A stretch of DNA of 64,000 nt from Persicaria tinctoria (lineage: Eukaryota; Streptophyta; Magnoliopsida; Caryophyllales; Polygonaceae). A program made the translations under genes and the position numbers. The stretch spans positions 26,383,688 to 26,447,687 of the forward strand of contig JBANSL010000013.1 of NCBI GenBank assembly GCA_037127255.1, written 5' to 3'. Numbering within the stretch: the stretch's first letter is position 1; each line of letters opens with the position of its first letter. Of this stretch, positions 1 through 9,879 are shown one piece after another. The notes under the pieces are model-generated. The model made no database searches. It was not told where the DNA came from and saw nothing but the letters and a program-made list of their open reading frames with translations.

Positions 1-57
1 GAATATAAAATAAAAGGTATGAAACCATCAAAATAAAAATACAGATTTGTTCTTCTT

Positions 58-449
58 GCTATGTTTGGATAACCATGATTTATGAATTATATGCATAATA
101 CTGCATTATAAGAGCATCTTTAATGGTGGTACTTCAAGTACCATAACAATTAAAGAAAAAAGAAATGTAAGAAAAAGTAAGATTTTTAAAAGAACTCATA
201 AAGAAAAGTAAGCTCAAGTATCATGTGTGTGATACTCATTCTTACACAATACAAAAAGCAATTTTGATACAAAAAGTGAACTAAGATACTCATGTCAAGT
301 ATCATGGTTGTGGAGTACCAAATATTAAAATGAGGAGAAATGACAAAAAGCATGTTATGGTACTCAACAGAAGTACCAAGGTTAAAGGTTAAAGATGCTC
401 TAATATGCATTATAAATCATAGTATATATCATAGCTATTCAAACATAGC
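58..449. mobile_element. Outer MITE-like foldback element, interrupted by a second MITE
   Basis: The left end beginning GCTATGTTTGGATA at 58 is mirrored by ...TATTCAAACATAGC ending at 449, and the match continues imperfectly inward for about 50 bases on each side (blocks such as CATGATTTAT and ATGCAT recur in reverse complement). I see no clear target-site duplication, so the superfamily is open. A second MITE (112-400) sits inside it. It lies upstream of the first visible exon of the response-regulator-like gene, possibly in that gene's first intron. Confidence 0.6.
112..400. mobile_element. PIF/Harbinger-type MITE (GAGCATC family)
   Basis: Perfect terminal inverted repeats GAGCATCTTTAA (from 112) and TTAAAGATGCTC (to 400) are flanked by a TAA duplication at 109-111 and 401-403. 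The second block also pairs (GGTACTT near 127 with AAGTACC near 371). The 3-bp TWA duplication and this terminal sequence are typical of Tourist/Harbinger-like MITEs. It is 289 bp and has no coding capacity. Confidence 0.75.
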
Positions 450-746
450 CTGTTCAAATCTCAAACCCACTCATTTTCATTTTCTTTTTGTATTAATTTT
501 CTATTATTAGACATAACAACCAACTTCACTAGTAAATTTGCCTCTCAAATTCATTCATGAGAGCCAAACCGTTGAGTAGGTCAAGTAATTTGGGGCTTTT
601 AGACCTTATATAGTTAGCTAATTTAAATCGCTTTGCTAATTTGGGGGTTTCGTTCAAGTAATTTGGAATTTACATAATGAACTGCATCAAAATCCACTTA
701 ACTTGCTACAAATTTCACAAAAATGTGTCTCGTTTTTCATGTGCAG

Positions 747-3310
747 TGTCACCCACCAAGATCCAGCAAGTTGCACTAACACTTGTCCGAGAACACAAAG
801 GGCAGTACAACTTGCTCATCACCAGCGACCAGAAACAAGAGATGGATTGCCATTCATTCATCCAAAGGATCAGACTCATCGACGACGAAATCCCCATCAT
901 TGGCACGTTTCAATGACTCCTCGTCCTTTCCACCTGAAAAGCATTGTGTTTTTAATCCAACATTTCCATTCTTGAATGCAGTTGTTTCATCCTTGGAGAG
1001 CAATGCTGATCAGGGGCTGAGAACTTTGTTCGACACCGCATGCTATCTGGTTAACAAGCCGGTAACTGAGAATGCCTTGTGGCATGTGCTACAACGACAT
1101 CTACTGAGACGAACAAGTGGCAATGGAAGTTCGCTTGTAGTAGGCAATCAGACGACAACGAAGGGAGATCATAGAGAAGAAGAGCATGATGGTTTGCAAG
1201 TAGAAAAGAATCGAAACCTAAAGAGAAGCAAACCATGTGAAAACGAAGATGAAGAAGCTGCAAAGGAAAACGGTAATGGAAGCAAAACTATGAAGGTAAG
1301 TGCAAGTGCACGCCCAACATTTGATCCCGAGCAGCACAAGAAGCTCATGGAATCGGTTGCTTATGGTGGTAAGACCAAACAACATCTTGTCACACAACTT
1401 CAAATTAGCTTGCCATTTTGATATATAGCTAACGTTTACGACTTGTGTTTCCTTCAAGGTCCTACAAAACCTATCGGCGTGACTGACTATCTTTCTAGCA
1501 CGAGGCAAGATAGGGAAAAGAAGATCAAAGGAGCTTTCAGCACCACACCGCGTGCACCTTGGACCCAGCATCTGTATCAGAGGTTTGTGCAAGCGATGTC
1601 TTACAGTAACCTACCAGGTAATGATCTTAACCCATCATATAGTTTGCAGTCTTTTATTCCTTGCAACAGAGTCAGTTTATTTATGATTTCTGTTATTCTT
1701 CTAGGCATCGGAGGCTATGGCTATGGAGTTCAACAGCCTCATCATCCCTTTCAGATGACTGGTCTAAGGCCACGGCCAAGCTGGGTGTCTCCACAGGGCT
1801 GGAGAACCCAGCTGCAGTCGGAATTTCTGAACAGCACATCAGATGTGGCATGGGGTGTAGGTGGTTACCCGCTGTTTGGATTGAGTAGCCATTGTAAAGC
1901 TCCCGCAACCATCAATGGAGGATTGAATATTGCTGAAGGCTGTATGCCCATCAATGGAATAGATCAGAGCTTGAACCTTGGGACACAAGTCAACCCCATA
2001 CATCTAGATGAAGGCAACACAAGCAATGCACTGGCTTTGAATCAGGGTAATGGTGCTCTCAATGGTTTGTTTCATGAAGCTCAAGATGAAATGAGATTCG
2101 ATTCTTTTGTGCGTGATAATTCTCACTCAAGGCATCCACAAATTGCAGTTTACAATGGAAGCAGCGAGGTACCTAGCAGCTATCGGCTTCAAGCTGAGCT
2201 TGGGCATATGAACTACTATGATCTTTTAGAGGCTGAAAAAGGAAATACTATGACGTGTGCACCGATCAATGGTTTTAATGAGAGTGTTGGCTATGGACAG
2301 AACATGCCTAGTAACGAGTTGGTACATACCGAGATTGCTTCTACATACGGTCCAGTGAGCATTAATGAGCCTGGTTTACATGCTACCAACCCACCAGATT
2401 TTACTCCTATGGTAACAGGTACTTTCTGCGTGTTGCCAAATGCATATGATCTTTCAACAAGCAATGCTGTTGTACAAATAACTGAGCTGAAAAGTAGCAT
2501 TGGTGAATCAGATGGGCAAGAAGTACCTCGTACCGGGTTGGTGAGTGCTAGTTACGCTCCTCTGTATAGCTCAGTGAATGAAGACAGGCTAGATGTACAT
2601 GTCATTAATCAACAACAGCTCAGTGCTAGTGGGGCTAATACACCCTTTGGATTGCAAAATGGAAGCAACTTCCCAATCACAACTTCTGGTTTGCTTGCTG
2701 CTGTGGATGATGATGATTCTTTGCAGGCTGTAGTAAGAAGCTGCTTTCAGAATTCAGATGGTGCAATGCCAACAGGCTCACAAGTTAACCTCCGGCCAAA
2801 TCTTATGCCTGGCTGGAGCGATACGTTTCCTCAGACAAATCAGATGAGAGAATACAATGCAACTGAAAGAGAGGTGGAAGAATATGTGAATCATGAACCT
2901 GTCAAAGAGCAAAATGTCATTCCTGTCAAAGAGAATACAATGCAACAGGTGGAAGAATATGGGTCAAGCAAGCAGGCTTCGGAAGAAACGGAGAAAACCA
3001 AAAATCTAAACTCCCAGGGGCATGTTGATGAGTTTGCTGAGCTTTTTACTTTACTAGATGCATATCAAGGTGGAACAAATCCAGTATCAGAGGAAGAAGA
3101 GGAGGTTAACTCAGATAAAGGCACTGAAGAGGTTAGCTTTTTAAGATAATTAGTTGTATATTTCAATATTTCTAAAGCATAGCTAACTGCATCTTTCTAT
3201 TTAACAAGAAATTCAAGCATGTTTTAATATCAAGTTGCATTCGGATTTTTCTATTGTCGCAGGTGGAGGACCATATTTACTTTGACATTGGCAGCTTTGA
3301 TTTCAGCTAG
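747..3310 (+). CDS. Type-B response-regulator-like protein with degenerate receiver and GARP domains (5' exon missing)
   Basis: Exon model: 747-902, 982-1368, 1459-1617, 1705-3131, 3263-3310. The visible part is 725 residues plus stop, with consistent phases (one base of the first codon comes from the missing exon). The first intron position, just before the block VSPTKIQQVAL, matches the usual type-B ARR position, so the first exon with the acidic DD pocket lies upstream or off the window. The receiver remnant (NLLITSDQKQEMD, IPII, then a KPV motif in LVNKPVTENAL) seems to have Ser where the phosphoacceptor Asp is expected. The DNA-binding GARP region starts FDPEQHKKLMESV but lacks the SHLQKY signature, so it is strongly diverged. 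The rest is an Asn/Ser-rich C-terminal region with an acidic tail. Intron 903-981 needs a rare GC donor. Relatives are nuclear transcription factors of cytokinin signalling; this one may not be phosphorylated or bind DNA normally. Confidence 0.72.
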
Positions 3311-3551
3311 AGATCTCAGCATGTAAGAAAAGCCAGACTTCAGTAGCAGTTTTCTGGGCAGAAGAGTAAGAACAACATCGAAAAACTTGATAGATTTGCT
3401 TTTAGTGTTCTAGCTATATTTCTATTGACTGTTTGAATGAAAGATGCCTCACTTGAAGGTTAACCCTAATTGCCTGTTTGAAAATGAGAAAGACGCCTCA
3501 AGGCAAATGATTGCCTATGCAATCTTTGGGTCTATAGATATAATATTCACC

Positions 3552-3771
3552 TTCCTTGAGGGAAAGTTGAACTCAAGGTCCAGTTCAGCTCAATAGTCAA
3601 AACAACCAAAATATGAAATATATTTTTAACAAGGATCACAACTTTGGTATGATCCTATGGTCCTACCTCCGGAATTTATTCAACACACTGGAATTCCTTT
3701 ATCTTCAAAGGACTTTTATTAGTATTTCGATGACGTCAAACTCGTACAAAGGAAGAAAGGTATTTGAAAAT
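3552..3771. repeat. Local repeat A, copy 1
   Basis: About 220 bp starting near CCTTGAGGGAAAGTTGAAC and running to GAAAGGTATTTG recurs with few changes at 5381-5591. A ~25-bp piece of it (GGAATTCCTTTATCTTCAAA) appears a third time near 4331. The copies sit at the edges and at one internal junction of the FURRY pseudogene pieces, so the repeat probably took part in the rearrangement. No coding signal is seen. The stretch 3311-3551 holds the presumed 3' UTR of the response-regulator-like gene and a diverged copy of the 54-bp motif found near 4803. Confidence 0.75.
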
Positions 3772-3775
3772 GAGG

Positions 3776-4258
3776 ACTTATACCTTTCTACTTCCCGTCG
3801 GTAATCACTCACACCATCTTGACTCCATGCACCACTGCTATCATCACTCCCGGAAAGAAGAAGATCAAACAACCGTTTCGTAGTTCTCGGATCAAACTTT
3901 TCAGATTTGGATTCAACAAACTCTGGGGCAAGATATCTCAAGACAGGCCAGAGCAAAGCGAAGAGGTTGCATCTCTTGAAAACTTTCAAGAGGGGCAGTC
4001 AAGATCTGTCTAGTTGTATCCTCGATGAATTTCAAGAAATGAAGACGAAAAACTGGTTTCCTGCTGAGCATGCCAGGCCAAATTTTCTATGCCACCATCC
4101 AATATATATTTGCAACATGACTCCGGAGTTCTTCACGGCTAGATTTTTGAGACTGCAAATAAAAGTCCATAGAATCAGACCATTTACATTAAACTTTCTA
4201 TAATTATGAAGCTACAGCGTAATGCAGAGGGCTGAACCCCATGCAGAATCAATGATGA
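3776..4258 (-). pseudogene. FURRY pseudogene piece 1 (exon 16 middle to intron 15)
   Basis: This stretch matches 24850-25300 of the real FURRY gene almost base for base: the middle of exon 16 (reverse strand reads [15 protein letters not shown] and [13 protein letters not shown]), the exon 16 acceptor and the start of intron 15. It then jumps to sequence matching ~25588-25630. The Stowaway MITE present at 25325-25561 in the real gene is absent. Small indels and substitutions (for example WSDD to GSDD) and missing neighbouring exons make it non-functional. It lies in the same orientation as the source gene, about 20 kb away. Confidence 0.85.
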
Positions 4259-4261
4259 ACT

Positions 4262-4330
4262 AAGACCATGCACAATGGTTGTGTGCAAATGTATAAATGT
4301 GCTTTTTATAGACATTTATACATTTGCACA
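4262..4330. mobile_element. Truncated GACCATCC-type MITE fragment
   Basis: The sequence from AAGACCATGCACAATGGTTG onward resembles the left part of the MITE at 25631 in FURRY intron 15, then turns into a short foldback (AAATGTATAAATGTGC with GACATTTATACATTTGCACA). The right half is missing. It was probably carried along with the FURRY piece beside it. Confidence 0.5.
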
Positions 4331-4368
4331 CTGGAATTCCTTTATCTTCAAAGGACTTCTATTTCTTC

Positions 4369-4800
4369 ACTGTTTCTATTTTAAAATAAGCTAAGCAAAA
4401 TAATTCATCAAAATAAAAACAATAAGATGCATACTTTGCTTCCTGAACGGTGTTTGGGCAAAGCTCAGCAGCATATTTGACAAGCTCACTTAGAGAGCGA
4501 GCCCATCTGTTTTTATCTGGACTTTCAAAAAGAATGGTCTGAATTGTAACATCTGGAGGAATGTCAGATTCCCTTCTCAGGTCGAAAGGCGGTCCAGAAT
4601 CTCAATAGCAGCTATGAACAATGTCATCCTGTAAAGCATAAAAGTTCCACAAGGGCATTAAAAAAATGGATAAATGATAGCTAAGTTTGGAACCAAAGGA
4701 TTGAGAACAAAATACAACTCACCCCGTGCTCTTCTAAAGCATCGATTATGAAGATGGGTTCTGCTTCATTTTTCAAAGCACAGTCTTCTCTCTTAAGCCA
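4369..4800 (-). pseudogene. FURRY pseudogene piece 2 (exon 13, short intron 12, end of exon 12)
   Basis: 4369-4650 matches 27580-27870 (exon 13 with both flanks) and 4651-4800 matches 28460-28602 (end of exon 12 with its donor). Here the two exons are separated by only about 100 bp, whereas the functional gene has 689 bp in intron 12. Exon 13 carries a one-base indel in the reading frame (AAAGGCGGTCCAGAATCTCAATAG compared with the functional version), and exons 14 and 15 are missing between this piece and piece 1. Confidence 0.85.
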
Positions 4801-4802
4801 GA

Positions 4803-4910
4803 TGATTGCCTATGCACCATCTTTGGGTCTATACATGTAATGTTCACGTTCTATTATGATTGCCTATTCACCATCTTTGGGTCTATACATGTAATGTTCA
4901 CCTTCTATTC
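4803..4910. repeat. 54-bp tandem duplication
   Basis: Two head-to-tail copies of a 54-bp unit start with TGATTGCCTAT at 4803 and 4857 and differ at only a few positions. A third, more diverged copy lies near 3508-3555, just before repeat A copy 1. No function is apparent. Confidence 0.8.
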
Positions 4911-5039
4911 TCCAACAAAAAAACATGCAATGAGTTCCATACGGTATACCGTCACATAATATATACACATAGACCGGCGTATTACAACTAATGACTTCAC
5001 AAAATATATGGGTGGAACTTCTCATAATTCCCAAGGAAC

Positions 5040-5290
5040 ATGCGAAGTTTTAGGTCTCCATAACATACATATACTCATGAAATAAGTTAAAACAACAAAA
5101 ACATATATGCATTACAACAGCACTACAAAAATTAAACTTTAAACTTCATGGGTTACCTATATTCGACATGAAGGCCATGATCCAGTTGTAAGCTATACAC
5201 CTTCCCCTGGACAAGTGCGCAACTACGCAACACCTGGCAAGGGTTAAACTTTCCAGTCTGGAGGGTCACTTCTCTCAAGGAGCTGAAGAA
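5040..5290 (-). pseudogene. FURRY pseudogene piece 3 (3' UTR and C-terminal end)
   Basis: The stretch matches 20990-21230: the FURRY 3' flank (ATGAAATAAGTTA, CATTACA, ACACTA-like blocks), the stop-codon region (CTTCATGGGTTACCTATATT) and the last ~60 codons in degraded form. In the real gene this end lies before exon 16 in plus coordinates, but here it lies after exon 12, so the order is scrambled. Indels break the frame. 4911-5040 has no recognisable content. Confidence 0.75.
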
Positions 5291-5380
5291 AAGATGGCTG
5301 GACACTCTCACAGTGGAGAGAGGAGTTGAAGATAGTATGTGAAGGATATGGCAACACCAGAAGCCATTTCCCTCTCTTCC

Positions 5381-5591
5381 TTGAGGGAAAGTTGAACTCA
5401 AGGTCCAGTTAGGCTCAATAGTCAAAACAACCAAAATATGAAATACATTTTTAACAAGGATCACAACTTTGGTATGATCCTACGGTCCTACCTCCAAAAT
5501 TCATTCATCACACCGGAATTCCTTTATCTTCAAAGGACTTTTATTAGGCTTTCGATGACATCAAACTCGTACAAAGGAAGAAAGGTATTTG
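5381..5591. repeat. Local repeat A, copy 2
   Basis: Near-identical to 3552-3771 in direct orientation, including the blocks CAATAGTCAAAACAACC and GGTATGATCCTA. It ends the FURRY-derived segment on the right. 5592-5788 is the 3' flank of the PPR gene and shows nothing else. Confidence 0.75.
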
Positions 5592-5788
5592 GGTGAATGA
5601 TGCATGATCTCATATAAAGTTACCATTTAATAGAATTGGTGAAGCAGATCTTGGCAGCAAACAACTAACATGTAAGTAAAAGACAAATTTTTAATTGCTC
5701 AGTAGTCTTTAAAGAAGTATTTAAATACTTTTAAAAAAGTGTATATGAATAGACTGATACAACAATCATCTAGTTATCATCAAGTGTA

Positions 5789-7555
5789 CTACCCCAGCTC
5801 TATAGGATCAAACTCTTGGAATGATCTTAAGATATTAGTCAAGCTCATCAAACATCTATAAATCTCTTCTTTCTCAGTATGTCTTTCATCAAGTGAATAA
5901 AACTCTACTACTCTATCATCAAACAAAACTGAGCTCCATCCTGGTACTTTACGGGACCCAGTGTCCCTCATTGCAACTTTTAGTTCTGACACCTTTTCCC
6001 ACTTCCCAGCTTCTCCACATATATTTGACAGCATAAGGTAGTTTGAGGGATTCTCTGGCTCAAGCTCAATGAGATGCTTCAAAGCAATCTCAGCCAACTC
6101 GACATTTTTGTGTATCCTGCATGCCCCAAGCAAAGATGCCCAGATTACTCCATCTGGGTGCATTGGCATAGTCTTCAAGAAACTCATAGCACGATCTAAA
6201 AGACCAGCACGTGCACACAAATCAACTATACAGCCATAGTGTTCAATTCCAGGGCTGATTGAGAAGTCTGCCATCGAGTAGAAATGAGCAAGTCCAATAT
6301 CAACCAAACCCAAATGTGTACAAGCACAAAGGACACTGATAAAGGTGATTCCATCTGGTTTCATTCCAGAAGACTTCATCTGAGCAAAGAGGTCTAATGC
6401 ATCAACTCCGCGCCCATTCATTGCCAAACCACCAATCATGGTATTCCAAGATATCAAGTCCTTTTTCATCAAGCCCTTGAAAACATCGACTGTGTTTTCT
6501 ATTACCCCACATTTCGCATACATGTCCATTAATGCGTTTGCAACATAAACATTTTCTTTGTATCCGATGCTTTCAGAATACTCATGTACCCACTTGCCCA
6601 AATTAAGTGCTCCTAATCTAGCACAAGCTGACAATACTGTGACCAGTGTAGCATCATTAGCTTGCACCTTAGAATCAGCTAACATCCTCTTAAATGTACT
6701 TAAAACTTCAGATAAAAATCCATATCGAAAGAGACCACTGATCAATGCATTCCAACTGAAAACATTTCTTGTGGTCATTTCTTCAAACAAATTCTTGCAA
6801 CTTTCCAAATCCCCAATGTTCATGTATCCACTCAACATAGTATTCCACATCATCACATCCTTGTTAGGCATCTTGGAAAATAGCTCTCGTGCTATGAACA
6901 TATCTCCAGCTTCAATGTATCCCGAAATCATAGTATTCCACAAGATCACATCTCTCTCAGGTGCCAGCTCAAAGAGTCTTCTTGCTGATTTAACGTCACC
7001 GCACAGCATAAGCCCATTAATCATAGCAGTCCAAGCAACCACATTTCTCACAGGCATCTCCCCAAAAACCTTGTGAGCATCTCCACCCTTGCCACAATTT
7101 GAATACATCTCAATTAACGTGGTCCCAACAAATGGGTTCGATTTCAACCCATACTTAATGACAACACAATGCACCTCCTGTCCCAAATCCAATGCCAAGA
7201 CCTTGGAACAAGACTTCAACACCATAGGGAAGGTATAACAACTGGGCTTAACACTGAGCTTCACCATCTGACAAAACAATGAAACAACTTCATCATATTG
7301 TTCGTTTTGAGTGTACCCCTTAAACATTGTGTTATAGACGACATCATTCGGTTCACGCATTACGTCGAACACACGTCTTCCATACTCCATGCTCTTCAAC
7401 TCCGCACATTGGGCTATGAATTTAGGTACCACAAAGCGGCTGTCTTGAATCCCATTAATGATGAGTTGGGTTTGGATTTGGCAAATAAACTTGAGTTTCT
7501 TACATGACTGCAAGAGGGTGATGAATTTCTCCTCTAGTAGAATGCGCAGTGGCAA
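5789..7555 (-). CDS. Pentatricopeptide repeat protein, PLS class with E-type C-terminus
   Basis: A single intronless ORF of 588 aa, which is typical for plant PPR genes. From about residue 70 it shows PPR units with landmarks VVYNTMFKGY, VAWTAMINGL, VILWNTMISGY, VMMWNTMLSGY, VFSWNALISGL and LISWNTMIGGL, with L and S variants between them (YANALMDMYAKCG-like). The E motif starts about residue 460 (VIWASLLGACRIHKNVELAE) and an E+-like segment follows (VPGWSSVLFDDRVVEFYSLDERH). There is no DYW domain. PPR proteins of this class bind organelle RNA, usually for C-to-U editing, with a deaminase supplied in trans when DYW is absent. The N-terminus is basic but I cannot decide between plastid and mitochondrion. 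The start chosen is the first Met; no stop or frameshift is seen. Confidence 0.93.
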   Translation of the reverse strand: MPLRILLEEKFITLLQSCKKLKFICQIQTQLIINGIQDSRFVVPKFIAQCAELKSMEYGRRVFDVMREPNDVVYNTMFKGYTQNEQYDEVVSLFCQMVKLSVKPSCYTFPMVLKSCSKVLALDLGQEVHCVVIKYGLKSNPFVGTTLIEMYSNCGKGGDAHKVFGEMPVRNVVAWTAMINGLMLCGDVKSARRLFELAPERDVILWNTMISGYIEAGDMFIARELFSKMPNKDVMMWNTMLSGYMNIGDLESCKNLFEEMTTRNVFSWNALISGLFRYGFLSEVLSTFKRMLADSKVQANDATLVTVLSACARLGALNLGKWVHEYSESIGYKENVYVANALMDMYAKCGVIENTVDVFKGLMKKDLISWNTMIGGLAMNGRGVDALDLFAQMKSSGMKPDGITFISVLCACTHLGLVDIGLAHFYSMADFSISPGIEHYGCIVDLCARAGLLDRAMSFLKTMPMHPDGVIWASLLGACRIHKNVELAEIALKHLIELEPENPSNYLMLSNICGEAGKWEKVSELKVAMRDTGSRKVPGWSSVLFDDRVVEFYSLDERHTEKEEIYRCLMSLTNILRSFQEFDPIELG

Positions 7556-8262
7556 GGCTTGCGGCGGAATCTTTTCTATTTTTGAAGACCAAGTGTATCA
7601 CTTGCGGCAATAAATATGAGCACGCCCAAGTGTATCACCTACAGCAGCAAAGGAGAACCGAAGATTCATATTACGTAAAGCAGCAGTCCTAACGGAGAAT
7701 AATTCAAAATATGAACCTGAAACAGTTTGATAATTCAACACAGAAAAAAAAAACTTACATTATTACATGCTAGGAAACCAGCTACCAAAGCGGGTTAGTG
7801 GGTAGTAGAAATGATGAAATCCCTGACTAGGAAAAGTAAACAAAGAGAGGAATTCCATTTCCTTTCTCGTGTTTAAGATATCCTAAAGTAATGATGTTAA
7901 TTATCCTAGGGAGTTAGTAATGCTCACTCGTCGGTCGTCACTATTCAACAAAGTATGTAATAATATGGCATATGGATTACAAGGAATCAATAACTTAGAG
8001 CATCTCCAACGGCTACTCTAAAAAATCTCCAAAATGGAGGAAAAAAATAATCAAAATCTCTAAAAGATTTATTGTCCAACTCCAACCGCTTCTCTATTTC
8101 ACAAATTCCCACATTTATTATATATTATAAATAAAAGCTCTCTATTAACAAAAAAATTTAATTTAATTTAAGTTTTACAATTGTAGAGTAGCAAACAACA
8201 AGTGAATATCAAATCATCTTCTCCGGCATAAATCCAGCCAATTCATTCAATCTTACATAGCT
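7556..8262. other. Intergenic; MITE remnant from 7998
   Basis: No gene is seen. At 7998 a GAGCATCTCCAAC terminus preceded by TTA marks the left end of a Harbinger-type MITE, with further CTCCAAC/TCTCTAA motifs to about 8160, but no matching right end is found, so it is truncated or diverged. 7556-7700 is the presumed 5' region of the PPR gene. Confidence 0.45.
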
Positions 8263-8270
8263 CATGGATT

Positions 8271-9811
8271 CAGTGGCGGATCCAGAAATTTTTGTAAGGG
8301 GGGCTGAAATTTTTTTCGAGAAGTGACTATTTGAATTGAAGCCTGAAAACTATGTCTTTAAAATCACAAGGGCGGTCAATTCAAACCCCTCAAGGAGCCC
8401 CTATCTATGAGTCTATTTGTCATCAAAACCTCGAAGCTACCTATTGAAAAACTATCTATATAAATCTGACCAACAACTCTCAAACCCTTCAACTGCATTC
8501 TTTAAAAAGAAAACCAAAAAAGAGAAAGCACATACCTTGTTAAAAGCAACAAGGTGACAATGGCTTTATGTTGGATATTCAACAACAAAGCCGTGCTTTG
8601 CTTCATTACGCTAGCATTTCTAGCAACCGAAAACGCAATGCCTCAAGTGATCGACTTGTCCATATTATATATTCCTACAAAAGCCCATAAATATATTAAT
8701 GGTAATATATTATCAAGCACAACCACAAATAATTACTGTATTGAACAAATAAGAAAAAATTACTGAACAAATAAGGTTTTATTTCCCTGCCATCTTTACT
8801 CATGGCAAGTTTAGGTGCTTTGAATTGAACAAAGGTCATAGGTCTTGAAGCTCTCAACCAAAACCATATATATTTACAAAGGCTAATCGAAATTTCACAA
8901 AATTGATTCTTAAAATCAAACCCTAATTTCACAAAATTCATTTCTCACAAATCACACCCTAATCGAAATTTCCCCAAATTGATTCTCAAATCCACAATAT
9001 GCTAATCTGAATTGATTCTAATCTCAATCAATTGAACTTAAAAACAGTCAAATTAAAAGGAAGAGGAAGAAAACTAACCGATCTAGATCGAAGGGGTGAA
9101 GAAGAACAATGAAGACTGTCGAGGGGCTGTGCGGGACTGCAGACTGTTGACGGACTGGGTGCGGTGGTACGCCGGTGCCAGGGTCGGCCGGAGATGGAGC
9201 TGGCGGCGGCGGGTGGCTCGGGGACTGCGAATTCGGGCTCCTAGGGAGGTGCTTTCGCTCGAGGGGTTCTACACTTCTACGCCTCTCTCTCTCTCTGTCT
9301 GACTGTCCGTGTACTGTGTAACCAAAAAAAAAAAAAAAAAAAAGGAGTGGGTGTAAAAAATGGAAATCGACCCCCTAGTTTCAACTACTCGGTGTATTAA
9401 ATTCTACTGACTCACGCAATTGTCGCTACCGCTGAGCCAAATTGAAGTTCATGATCACATTCTACCTCACTTTTATATATTCTTTGATGTTCTAGTAAAT
9501 GAAATTTGTTCAACAATATTTAATGTTTTAGAAGTAATCATTACATTTTCTTTTACTTCTGCACTAGTATTAATATAATTTTTACTTTTTTTAAGTTTAA
9601 TCAATTATATTTGTGCATAACAAATGTGATGAGAGAGTAAAAATTATTTTATGGGATATTTAAATGTGAAAGGAGCATCTCTTAATCTTTATGCATTCAT
9701 AACATCAAATAAATCCGATCGGGGGGAGTATATAAAAATACATATATACCTTTTTTTAGGATGGGATGAGGGGCTTTAGCCACTCCGAGCCCTCCTGTAG
9801 ATCTGCCACTG
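8271..9811. mobile_element. Non-autonomous hAT-type element with exact 8-bp target duplication
   Basis: The ends are CAGTGGCGGATCCAG (from 8271) and CTGTAGATCTGCCACTG (to 9811), which pair as imperfect terminal inverted repeats. CATGGATT is duplicated at 8263-8270 and 9812-9819. An 8-bp duplication and a CA-start terminus fit the hAT superfamily. The 1541-bp body encodes no transposase. It has an AT-rich left half, a GC-rich patch at 9080-9300 that could be captured host leader sequence, and a poly-A run near 9324-9343. The element sits next to the 3' end of a copia remnant. Confidence 0.82.
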
Positions 9812-9879
9812 CATGGATTCCCGTATTGAGATTTTTCATCTAGTCACCCTCCATTGCTTAGTAGACTGTTGAGCTGCAT

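Noticed and set aside
9096..9302. Arg/Trp-rich frame inside the hAT element
   Set aside because: Only open because of high GC; no domain. Kept as a composition signal only.
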